Of a stretch of 11,478 bases of DNA, positions 1 through 6,493 are shown in pieces. The stretch covers positions 1 to 11,478 of the forward strand of contig URII01000064.1 in NCBI GenBank assembly GCA_900547825.1, in the 5' to 3' direction. This DNA comes from an uncultured Porphyromonadaceae bacterium. GTDB taxonomy: Bacteria > Bacteroidota > Bacteroidia > Bacteroidales > Muribaculaceae. The notes beneath the pieces were generated by a model. That model saw only the letters and a list, made by a program, of their open reading frames with translations. It was not told the DNA's origin and made no database searches. How positions within the stretch are numbered: the stretch's first letter is position 1; each line of letters starts with the position of its first letter. The translations under genes were made by a program, and so were the position numbers.

Positions 1-441
1 ACGGCTTTTTTCCTCTGTTATTTCCGATGAATAGGTCAGTTTTTCGGCTAATGGAAAATCCGCGCTTAGCGGAGGGGTGATATAGGTGTGCAGCAGCAGT
101 ATGGAGGCATGATGGGCTGACGCTATATTGAACGCCACGTCGCATGTTCGCATGGAGTACTGTGAATTGTCCACGGGCACAAGTATCACCGGCTGTGTCC
201 GGTTGCCTGTCATATCCTGGCATTCAACAGGTTCTGTGCTTTCAATCACCCGCAGGGCCAACGCAAGATCTTTTTCGCGTATACGTATTCGTACACCTGA
301 TGAAACGACAGGTTGCAGAAGATTGACATTTTGCAGCACCACATCAATTCCGGCCGATTCGAGAAGCGATTTAAGAATCAGTGCCCGTTCATATGTGTGT
401 ATGGCTACGGTTATCAGGCGGTTTGGATCTTGCGAATTCAT
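1..441 (-). CDS. Universal stress protein with N-terminal DUF2007-like domain (3' end outside window)
   Basis: This reading frame is open from an ATG at 441 to the left window edge, giving the first 147 residues of a longer protein. Residues 8-70 (RLITVAIHTYERALILKSLL, then a second beta-alpha unit with VRIRIREKDLALALRVIES) look like the small DUF2007-type 'signal transducing' fold seen in Bacteroidetes. From about residue 83 (PVILVPVDNS) a UspA-type alpha/beta domain begins: D91 after the first strand is at the usual nucleotide-contact position, and LLLHTYI at 115-121 is the second strand. UspA proteins are cytosolic stress proteins, some of which bind ATP; nothing here shows which stress. 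The rest of the Usp domain is missing because of the window edge, so presence of the late ATP-binding glycine motif cannot be judged. The gene is 129 bases downstream of the small HTH gene and separated from it by a strong hairpin, so it is likely transcribed separately. I see no clear -7/-33 promoter in the 56 bases between hairpin and start. Confidence 0.85.
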   Translation of the reverse strand, partial: MNSQDPNRLITVAIHTYERALILKSLLESAGIDVVLQNVNLLQPVVSSGVRIRIREKDLALALRVIESTEPVECQDMTGNRTQPVILVPVDNSQYSMRTCDVAFNIASAHHASILLLHTYITPPLSADFPLAEKLTYSSEITEEKSR

Positions 442-497
442 ATCAGGCGAAGATTGCAGGATTAGTTATGAGGATGGAGTGTAGAGTGATTTAAGAA

Positions 498-536
498 TAT
501 GCGGCCGACCCTGTAGGGTCAGGGATCGGCCGCATA
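498..536 (-). terminator. Strong stem-loop, probable terminator of the small HTH gene
   Basis: The arms TATGCGGCCGA (498-508) and TCGGCCGCATA (526-536) are perfect 11-base reverse complements. The stem can be extended by pairing CCCT (509-512) with AGGG (521-524), leaving A525 as a bulge and an 8-base loop. On the minus strand it lies 34 bases after the stop of the small gene at 571 and is followed by TTCTTAAAT, a moderate T-rich tail. On the plus strand a run of six T (547-552) begins 10 bases after the stem, so it could also stop antisense transcription. The terminator role is inferred from position and structure. Confidence 0.6.
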
Positions 537-570
537 GGTCATTTCGTTTTTTGATAAAAATGGGCTACAC

Positions 571-831
571 TTATTCGGCAGGTTCTTTGGCACGGAGAAT
601 ATCCATAGCCATGTCGTATATCGTAGTGTCATCAAGTACTACGATGCCGCCGTCAGGTCCCGGCTCGATATGTACGCCACAATTCTTCCCGAACTCATAA
701 TTGCTGCCGCCGAAATAGTTGCGGACGGTCTGTACGGTTATATTGAGCTTGTCGGCAATTTCGTGCATTGTGCCGTCGGGCAGACTGTCTTTGAGCTTAC
801 GAAGCTGGTTGAAGGTGATTGTTTTAGTCAT
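571..831 (-). CDS. Small helix-turn-helix-like DNA-binding protein, conserved Bacteroidales type
   Basis: This 86-residue acidic protein has an N-terminal segment (residues 7-43) reading as helix-turn-helix: FNQLRKLKDSLPDGTMHEIA, then DKLNITVQTVRNYF, where 'ITVQTVRNYF' has the look of a recognition helix. A short loop (GGSNYEFGKNCG) and a two-strand region with HIEPGPDGGIVVLDDTTIYD follow, ending in a helix. I recognise the general pattern as a small protein widespread in Bacteroidales and usually annotated 'DNA-binding protein'; its targets are unknown. The ATG at 831 is the only plausible start and has no obvious Shine-Dalgarno. It lies 157 bases beyond batE on the same strand, with a separate terminator-like hairpin after it, so it may be its own unit or a readthrough tail of the bat operon. 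There are no membrane segments. Confidence 0.8.
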   Translation of the reverse strand: MTKTITFNQLRKLKDSLPDGTMHEIADKLNITVQTVRNYFGGSNYEFGKNCGVHIEPGPDGGIVVLDDTTIYDMAMDILRAKEPAE

Positions 832-988
832 GATAAATATCGTTTAATGGTTGAACCGGTTAGATATAAATTATCGGATAAATGAGTACAATTAAATTTA
901 CGACATAAAAATATGATTTATTTTTCAGGGTCACAAATATTTTGCGCACATTATTTTCTGTTCTATAACATATTTCATGCTAACAGCC
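832..988 (-). other. AT-rich intergenic spacer between batE and the small HTH gene
   Basis: This 157-base stretch is strongly AT-rich, unlike the flanking genes, and has no credible ORF. On the minus strand it contains TAAATTTA (893-900), one mismatch from the Bacteroidetes -7 consensus TAnnTTTG, but no TTTG at the right distance upstream. A promoter for the small HTH gene is therefore likely to lie here but cannot be placed with confidence. No GC-rich terminator hairpin follows batE; only a weak CTGTT/AACAG pairing with no T-run is visible. Confidence 0.3.
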
Positions 989-1798
989 CTATTTCATGTG
1001 TATTCGCTCCACATCCGCGGCATTGATCCACGCTGAGTGGGTGTTGTCCACTGCCACATCATACCATTTCACGGGCACTGAGTCGGCACGGCTTGTCACC
1101 GAATCGCGGATGATCACTCTGGTGCCTTCGTGGAGAAGCATGGCTTCCTGAGAGCGGTTGACCGGACGGCGCGGTGAGGTGGACAGGATCGTGGACTGTG
1201 CTGTGATTATGGCTTCGGCATCGGAGGTGGCTATTGCGGCTCCTCTGGCCGAAAGGAATGCTGCGATTATGGCGAATAAAAGAACTATGAATCCGCCGAA
1301 AAAACCGGTTTTCCTGATTATCACCGCCGAACCGAACAGATAGGCTCCCATGGCACAGAGGAAAAGTATAAAGCCGCCGAATGCTATCCAGGCCCATGTA
1401 TTGCTGTGTAATGCTGTAGCTCCGTTGTCAAGCATGTTTCCCACAAGCGATCCCCGTTCACCGGGCCGGTCGATGATGCGTGAGTTTACAAACTCAAGAT
1501 TGGTGCGGGCATCGGAATTTGTCGGGTCGAGGCGTAAGGCACGTTCATAGGCAAGTATGGCTTGCCCCGGCTTTCCGAGGCGGAACATGGTGTTGCCTAA
1601 GTTATAATAAAGGTCGGAACTGGGGCCGAGACTGTCGATTGCTGCGGTATAAAGTGCGGCTGCTTCCTTATAGTGGTCGGTAAGATAAGCCGAGTCGGCA
1701 GCTTCTGTCAGGGTAGGGGCTGCGTATGCTATTGTTCCGGAACAAGCAATTACGGTTGCAGTCAGTAATGTGAAAAGTAAGCTATATATACGGTTCAT
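989..1798 (-). CDS. batE: BatE: TPR protein with two TM segments and C-terminal SH3-like domain
   Basis: Last gene of the bat operon. Its 269 residues begin with an export signal (1-26). This could be cut after AYA (24-26), or after lipidation at C19, because VIAC fits a lipobox. Residues 33-105 form TPR-like helices: YKEAAALYTAAIDSL, then YYNLGNTMFRLGKPGQAILAYERALRLDPTN, the classic TPR signature. Two hydrophobic helices follow (about 136-160 and 166-186) separated by a short IIRKTGFFG loop. The C-terminal part (about 193-265, with GTRVIIRDS, KWYDVAV and SAWINAADVERI) resembles a bacterial SH3-like fold. BatE is expected to work in the inner membrane with the other Bat proteins, its TPR and SH3-like parts probably facing the periplasm. 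Its start overlaps the batD stop as ATGA (1795-1798), which implies translational coupling. Family and position make the call firm; the biochemical role is unknown. Confidence 0.92.
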   Translation of the reverse strand: MNRIYSLLFTLLTATVIACSGTIAYAAPTLTEAADSAYLTDHYKEAAALYTAAIDSLGPSSDLYYNLGNTMFRLGKPGQAILAYERALRLDPTNSDARTNLEFVNSRIIDRPGERGSLVGNMLDNGATALHSNTWAWIAFGGFILFLCAMGAYLFGSAVIIRKTGFFGGFIVLLFAIIAAFLSARGAAIATSDAEAIITAQSTILSTSPRRPVNRSQEAMLLHEGTRVIIRDSVTSRADSVPVKWYDVAVDNTHSAWINAADVERIHMK

Positions 1799-3627
1799 GA
1801 GTGTTTTCTCCTGGGTTTCTTTATATTTTCCATTGAGTGGATGGCGTCCGACGCCATATCATAGAGGTTGGCTATCGATTGCTCGCTCTGGTTGGGTGTG
1901 TAGCGTGCCATCTCGCAGTCATCGAGCACAGTGGTGATTTTTTCCTTTACTTCCTGTCCGGTTCCGTATGATTCGAGTTCCTGCGATATGTTGTCACGGT
2001 TGAGCTGCGATACAGGTATGTTCAGTTTGTCGCCGAGGTAACCCCACATGGCTTTGAGCAGTTCCTCATGGAACTTTTCGGAGTCGTGGGCCTGCATGTA
2101 TTTTGCTGCTTTTTTCAGGCGTCGACGTGCTATCTTGCCTGACCGGGCCATCCGTGTGCCTGTTATATCGGCGGCAAGACGTGCGTTGCGGCGGTTGATC
2201 CATACCAAAGAGCCCATTATGGCCAAGGCTGCGAGGTAAAGCATCCAGTACCACCATTCTGTTATTACCAGCTTATGTTCTTTCTTCATGGAGGAATCGC
2301 CGGTATGGATATGCTGGATGTCAGTGTTTTTGGTTGTTATATCCTGACGGTCGGCATTCGCAGCTGTGCCTTGACCCACTTTTATTTCGTATTTAGGTGT
2401 GGTAAGGGTTATGTATTCGCGTTTCGACGGATCGAAATATACGAATTTGTGGCTGCCGATTGTGAACTGTCCTATGCTTTTTGGCACGAAAGTGTAATCC
2501 ACTGTCATTGACCCGCTCACATTGTTGCCTCTTACTGCAGCGTTTATATCACTTTTGGGTGAGTATAGCTCGAATTCCGACGGGAAGTCTATTTCCGGCT
2601 CTTTAAGATATTTGATATTGCCGGTGCCGGTGATTGTATATACGAGTGAGCCGGCGTCGCCTGTGCGGAAATTTGTGCCCACAAGGTGGCTGTTGACCGT
2701 AAATGTGCCTACAGCCCCGTTGAATCCTTCGGGTTGTGGAAGTGGGAGGGGATTGATATTGATGGATGCACTGTTGGAACTAACCTTTATCTTCCTTTCC
2801 CGTGGATTGCTTACAGTCATGATGCCCATGTTCACCTTTTCATACTGCACCACGGATATGTCGTAGTTACCGGAATTGATGGTCAGTTTTCCTGAACGTT
2901 GCGGGAAGATTATACATTTCTTCAACACGGCTGTCATATAATTTTGGCCGTTGTAGCTTTCCACCTCGTTGAGCGACGGTTGCAGATCCATTTCCTGAAT
3001 CAGGAATCCGTCGAAGCTGGGTTGCTTGGTGGGGAAGAACTGTGATATTTGATATTTGGTATAGAGTTTTATAGTGCATTCTATCGCTTCCTGTTCGTAG
3101 GCCGAGGGTTTGGAGAGGATTATGCGCACGAATACATCATTGGCGTTTACGGCTTTATCCGCATCCTGAGTGTCGATGTCATCATATATTACGGTATTTG
3201 ACTGTTGCCTGCCGGTATTGCCCTGCGGGTTTTGCGATGCTTCACCCACGGTGAATGAAACAGGCGAGGAGCTGTATTTCTTTCCGTCAACTGTTACTGA
3301 AACAGCTCCTACCGTAACTTTACCTGCTTTATCGGCACGGTAGGTGAAAGTATAGTCGATGGATGAGGAGGATGTGGCATGTCCGTTGACAACCTGATAG
3401 CTCTGGCGTGAGGATGTGGCCGGCCCGAAAATGAATGTACATCCGTTAAGTGCGGGCTGCTTAGGTGCGGCAGCCTGGGCATTGTTCAGCCTGAAAGTGA
3501 CGGCGAATTTGTCGCCTACCCTTACATTGCGCACAGGCAGCGCCTGAAATGAGACATTCTGCGCGAATGCCTGTATGGCTAATGCCGCAATAATGAGGAA
3601 TGAAAGTATAGTTGAAACTCTTTTCAT
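1795..3627 (-). CDS. batD: BatD: large exported, single-TM 'oxygen tolerance' protein
   Basis: This 610-residue protein has a clean signal peptide (residues 1-22, cleavage after AFA). A long beta-rich periplasmic region follows, beginning NVSFQALPVRNVRVGDKFAV and containing several Ig-like stretches such as YRADKAGKVTVGAVSVTVDG and VDYTFVPKSIGQFTIGSHKF. One transmembrane helix lies at about 458-478 (WWYWMLYLAALAIMG). The cytosolic tail of roughly 130 residues is helical and starts strongly basic (RSGKIARRRLKKAAKYM). This is the classical BatD layout (PF13584-like). A role as scaffold for the VWA proteins BatA and BatB is commonly proposed but not shown by the sequence. It is separated from batC by 48 bases containing a small hairpin, the largest gap in the operon, and overlaps batE by four bases. 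The ATG at 3627 is supported by the signal peptide. Confidence 0.93.
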   Translation of the reverse strand: MKRVSTILSFLIIAALAIQAFAQNVSFQALPVRNVRVGDKFAVTFRLNNAQAAAPKQPALNGCTFIFGPATSSRQSYQVVNGHATSSSSIDYTFTYRADKAGKVTVGAVSVTVDGKKYSSSPVSFTVGEASQNPQGNTGRQQSNTVIYDDIDTQDADKAVNANDVFVRIILSKPSAYEQEAIECTIKLYTKYQISQFFPTKQPSFDGFLIQEMDLQPSLNEVESYNGQNYMTAVLKKCIIFPQRSGKLTINSGNYDISVVQYEKVNMGIMTVSNPRERKIKVSSNSASININPLPLPQPEGFNGAVGTFTVNSHLVGTNFRTGDAGSLVYTITGTGNIKYLKEPEIDFPSEFELYSPKSDINAAVRGNNVSGSMTVDYTFVPKSIGQFTIGSHKFVYFDPSKREYITLTTPKYEIKVGQGTAANADRQDITTKNTDIQHIHTGDSSMKKEHKLVITEWWYWMLYLAALAIMGSLVWINRRNARLAADITGTRMARSGKIARRRLKKAAKYMQAHDSEKFHEELLKAMWGYLGDKLNIPVSQLNRDNISQELESYGTGQEVKEKITTVLDDCEMARYTPNQSEQSIANLYDMASDAIHSMENIKKPRRKHS

Positions 3628-3653
3628 GCGTTAGTGGCGTTTGGTTAGTTAGG

Positions 3654-3669
3654 CATATCCGCCGATATG
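3654..3669 (-). repeat. Perfect 6-bp hairpin in the batC-batD gap
   Basis: On the plus strand CATATC (3654-3659) and GATATG (3664-3669) are exact reverse complements around a four-base loop (CGCC; GGCG in the mRNA). It begins only seven bases beyond the batC stop and ends 27 bases before the batD ATG. There is no T-run, so it is not a normal terminator. It could be an mRNA processing or stability element, or chance. Confidence 0.4.
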
Positions 3670-3675
3670 AAATTT

Positions 3676-4446
3676 TTACCAAGGTTTTGTGACCTGACGT
3701 GAACGGGCCGGATCGCCGTTTTTCTTCTGCCTGGAGTTGATTCGGGCACGTGTGGCCTTTTCCTCGTTCTCCATGGCCTTCAGTATGCGTTCGGCGTTGT
3801 TGTCGCTGATGCTCCCTTTCTCTTCCTCAGGCTGTTTGGGCGGTTGTTGCTGGTCTTTGTCCTGATTTTGTTGCTGGTCCTGCTGCTGGTCCTGTTTGTC
3901 CTGCTGCTGGTCCTTCTCCTGCTCCTTGTCTTTATTCTGGTCCTTCTTGTCCTGATTCTGTTCCTGAAGTTTTTTCTGGGCGAGACGCAGGTTGTCGCGG
4001 GCCTCATCATTGAGCGGATTGCGTCGCAGAGCGTTCTTGTATTGTTCTATACTTGCAGCATAGTCACCTGAATTGAAAGCCATGTTTCCAAGGTTATAGG
4101 CTGCAAGTTCAGCTAATTTCACATCCTTGGCCTGTGCGCTGAGCTCTGACAGCAAAGCTGAAGCCTCCTGTGCCGTTTTGTCAGTTCCGTCGGCGGCTTT
4201 AGTCCCGCCCTGACGCAGTAATGAGGCCGCTAAATTGAACATGGCTGTTTCGGAGGCGGCATTGGCTTCCAATGCTTTCCGGAACTGTACTTCGGCCTCG
4301 GCAAAACGCTTTTCCTTATAAAGCTTGTAGCCTGACGATATGGCATTACGTTCCTGTTTTGTGGTGGCGCCATAAGCCTCCGGCGCAGTCCATACAAAAG
4401 CTGACATCAGCATCAGGAGCGATATGATTGTTCCTTTTGTTCTCAT
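3676..4446 (-). CDS. batC: BatC: exported TPR protein with Q/D/K-rich tail
   Basis: This 256-residue protein carries a signal peptide or signal anchor (1-26, AYG). TPR-like helices follow at about 36-76 (YKLYKEKRFAEAEVQFRKAL) and 112-150, where AAYNLGNMAFNSGDYAASIE and YKNALRRNPLNDEARDNLRL are typical TPR repeats. Residues 159-205 are almost only Q, D, K, N and E and are surely unstructured or a charged single helix. A short segment (about 213-241, ISDNNAERILKAMENEEKAT) after it looks like the conserved C-terminal BatC motif. TPRs generally bind protein partners; here the likely partners are BatB, BatD and BatE in the periplasm. Its ATG overlaps the batB stop (ATGA, 4443-4446). The tail is encoded by imperfect DNA repeats, listed separately. 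Confidence 0.92.
   Translation of the reverse strand: MRTKGTIISLLMLMSAFVWTAPEAYGATTKQERNAISSGYKLYKEKRFAEAEVQFRKALEANAASETAMFNLAASLLRQGGTKAADGTDKTAQEASALLSELSAQAKDVKLAELAAYNLGNMAFNSGDYAASIEQYKNALRRNPLNDEARDNLRLAQKKLQEQNQDKKDQNKDKEQEKDQQQDKQDQQQDQQQNQDKDQQQPPKQPEEEKGSISDNNAERILKAMENEEKATRARINSRQKKNGDPARSRQVTKPW
3832..3972 (-). repeat. Low-complexity DNA repeat tract encoding the BatC Q/D/K tail
   Basis: The tract consists of CAG/GAC/AAG-type codons on the coding strand. Within it the 17-base string GTCCTGCTGCTGGTCCT (plus strand) occurs exactly at 3877-3893 and 3898-3914, a period of 21 bases or seven codons, with degenerate copies on both sides. Gain or loss of a unit would keep the reading frame. 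Confidence 0.75.
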
Positions 4447-5510
4447 TTTTTCTCTGTTTTTTTAGTGAAGAAAGTGAACCGGCGCAACCATGAAATTTTG
4501 CGGTTGAGCGTAAACATGTCCACGATTACCAGGATCAGAGCTATCCATGCCAGCAGATTGAACTGTTCGGCAGCCGGACTGCGGGTTATACGGGTAAATT
4601 CGGCTTCGCCCAGTTCCGAGAGATTGTCATCAAGCTGTCCCACCGCATTCGGATTGTTGCCTGATATGTATATTCCGTCGCCGGCCTGGGCTATTTCCTG
4701 AGCCATCTCCTCATTGAGGGCGGTGATTACTTCCTTACCGTCGTTATCGCGCATGAATTCTGTGCGCGAGGAGTTTACCGGGATCGGTGCTCCCTCCGTT
4801 GTTCCCACACCTATTACATCTACACGTATTCCGTTGCGGGCCGCACTTTTTGCTGCATCAGCCGCATTGTCCTCAAAGTTCTCGCCATCGGTTATCACCA
4901 CTATTGCTTTGGGGAATTTGTCGTCAGGCGAGAATGACGCCGCGGCCATCTCTATCGCAGCCCCAATGGCTGTGCCTTGCGTAGGCACCATGCCGGTGGA
5001 AATGCTTTCGAGAAACATTTTGGCCGATACATAGTCGCTGGTTATCGGGAGCTGGGTATAGGCATCGCCGGCGAATACAATCAGGCCAATCTTGTCGTTA
5101 CCCATTTTGTCAATGAGTTTTTCGAGTATGTGTTTGGCTTTGTCAAGGCGGCTTATGCCGTCGGGATTGTCGGTGGACGATGCACGCATTGAGTTGGAAA
5201 CGTCAAAGCACACCATTATTTCTATGCCGCGCGATTTGACAGCTTCTTCCGCCGCGGCTGATGTATCGCCGATGTTGGCCACGGGACGGGCTAACGCTAT
5301 TACTATGGCGGCTATAGCCACCATTTCCACTGCGAGTTTTACCCCCGGCATGTATTTGGAGGCGTCGGGCATGAGATTGGCAAGCACATCCGGGTTGCCG
5401 AATTTCCTAAGCTTTCTGACGCGTGCCCAACGTGTCAGAAACCAGAGACCTGTAATTGCCGGTATGAGCAACAGCAGATATAGAAGGGTAGGATGTTCGA
5501 AACTTATCAT
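4443..5510 (-). CDS. batB: BatB: membrane-anchored von Willebrand A protein
   Basis: I place the start at the ATG at 5510, giving 355 residues beginning MISFEHPTLLYLLLLIPAIT. A longer in-frame start at 5582 adds 24 residues with no family character lying inside batA, and is rejected. Hydrophobic helices lie at about 7-25 and 57-75. The VWA domain follows from about 95 with a full metal-ion-dependent adhesion site: D103-x-S105-x-S107 (DVSNS), T180 (QGTAIG) and D208 (ITDGE). A third TM is at about 316-335. The domain should face the periplasm or cytosol depending on topology; family members are usually drawn with it in the periplasm. Its ATG overlaps the batA stop as ATGA (5507-5510), and its own stop overlaps batC the same way. 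Paralogous to BatA just upstream. It probably forms a metal-dependent protein complex with the other Bat proteins. Confidence 0.93.
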   Translation of the reverse strand: MISFEHPTLLYLLLLIPAITGLWFLTRWARVRKLRKFGNPDVLANLMPDASKYMPGVKLAVEMVAIAAIVIALARPVANIGDTSAAAEEAVKSRGIEIMVCFDVSNSMRASSTDNPDGISRLDKAKHILEKLIDKMGNDKIGLIVFAGDAYTQLPITSDYVSAKMFLESISTGMVPTQGTAIGAAIEMAAASFSPDDKFPKAIVVITDGENFEDNAADAAKSAARNGIRVDVIGVGTTEGAPIPVNSSRTEFMRDNDGKEVITALNEEMAQEIAQAGDGIYISGNNPNAVGQLDDNLSELGEAEFTRITRSPAAEQFNLLAWIALILVIVDMFTLNRKISWLRRFTFFTKKTEKK

Positions 5511-6493
5511 GGAATGGTTCTGACAATAGTGTTTCTGATTATTATCGACAGGCAAAGGAGAGCGAGCGCAAGGGCTGCCCACAGTTCGTAGTCATCCTCG
5601 GTGGATGAGAAGTTCTTCACGTCCATTTCGGTTTTTTCCAGTTTGTCGATCTCGTCGAATATCTCGGCAAGGACGCTGTTGTTCGTTGCCCTGTAATATT
5701 TGCCCCCTGTGGTAGAGGCTATGTTACGGAGTGTTGCCTCGTCTATCACCACAGGCATTGAAACATAGTCGATGCGGCCGGTCACATCCTGTTGCGGATA
5801 TAGTGCGTTGCCGTTTGTGCCTACGCCGATGGTGTAAACTTTTATGCCATATTTCTTGGCTATCTTGGCTGCCGTAAGGGGAGCGACGTTGCCGGTGTTG
5901 TTGGAGCCATCGGTTAGGAGTATTATGCTTTTGGACTTGGCTTTCCCGTCGCGTATGCGGTTGATCGAAGTGGCGAGTCCGTCGCCTATCGCGGTACCGT
6001 CAACCAGCATACCGATCTTTATATCGTTGATATAGTTGCTCAGGAGAGCTCTGTCGGTTGTCATGGGCACAGCGGTGAAGCTTTCGCCCGCAAAAATCAC
6101 CACACCCATATTGTCGTTCTCACGCCCGGCCACAAATTTGGTGGCCACTTTCTTGGCCGCTTCGAAGCGGTCAGGCTTGAAGTCACGGGCAAGCATACTT
6201 GTGGATATGTCGAGTGCCACCACTATGTCGGTGCCCTCGGTGGTGGAATTGCTCCAGCTGTCACGTTTCTGTGGTCGGCACAGCACTATTATCAGGCACC
6301 CCAAGGCTGCCAGTTTCATGAAAAATGTGAGATGCAACACATACACTTTCCATGACCGGGGCAGTTTGACAAGCGGGGCCAAGGTGGATACTCCCAAAGC
6401 TGCATTTATGCGCCGGAATGAACGCAGATACCACGCTGTCAAGGGAATGAACAGCAGAAACAGCCATAAATATTCAGGACTTGCTAACATCAT
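5507..6493 (-). CDS. batA: BatA: membrane-anchored von Willebrand A protein
   Basis: This 328-residue protein starts with a membrane segment (8-22, LWLFLLFIPLTAWYL), has a second at about 54-72, then a VWA domain with an intact MIDAS: D95-x-S97-x-S99 (DISTS), T167 (DGTAIG) and D195 (LTDGS). A last hydrophobic helix at about 304-319 anchors the C-terminus. This N-terminal double TM, VWA, C-terminal TM order is the BatA/BatB plan; BatA is assigned because it comes first. Two adjacent ATGs (6493 and 6490) are possible starts. Either overlaps the end of the previous gene, by 20 or 17 bases, in another frame. In Bacteroides fragilis disruption of this operon lowered tolerance to air; the mechanism remains uncertain and is not revealed here. 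Confidence 0.93.
   Translation of the reverse strand: MMLASPEYLWLFLLFIPLTAWYLRSFRRINAALGVSTLAPLVKLPRSWKVYVLHLTFFMKLAALGCLIIVLCRPQKRDSWSNSTTEGTDIVVALDISTSMLARDFKPDRFEAAKKVATKFVAGRENDNMGVVIFAGESFTAVPMTTDRALLSNYINDIKIGMLVDGTAIGDGLATSINRIRDGKAKSKSIILLTDGSNNTGNVAPLTAAKIAKKYGIKVYTIGVGTNGNALYPQQDVTGRIDYVSMPVVIDEATLRNIASTTGGKYYRATNNSVLAEIFDEIDKLEKTEMDVKNFSSTEDDYELWAALALALLCLSIIIRNTIVRTIP

Noticed and set aside
128..484. Plus-strand open frame of 118 codons at the left end
   Set aside because: It is antisense to the universal stress protein, whose minus-strand translation is clearly family-like; the plus product is Ser/Arg-rich noise.
960..988. Weak inverted repeat CTGTT/AACAG after batE as a terminator
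   Set aside because: Only five perfect pairs around a mostly unpaired AT-rich loop and no T-run; not enough to call.
3832..3972. Possible CRISPR-like or satellite array because of repeated 17-mers
   Set aside because: Repeats are imperfect, in frame, without spacers, and inside a coding gene; they are a low-complexity protein tract.
3844..4071. Plus-strand frame with a long L/V-rich 'transmembrane' start
   Set aside because: The hydrophobic run is simply the complement of the CAG/GAC/AAG repeat coding the BatC tail.
5511..5582. Longer batB N-terminus from the ATG at 5582
   Set aside because: The extra 24 residues have no membrane or family character and lie inside batA; the start at 5510 gives the ATGA overlap and the expected N-terminal hydrophobic segment.
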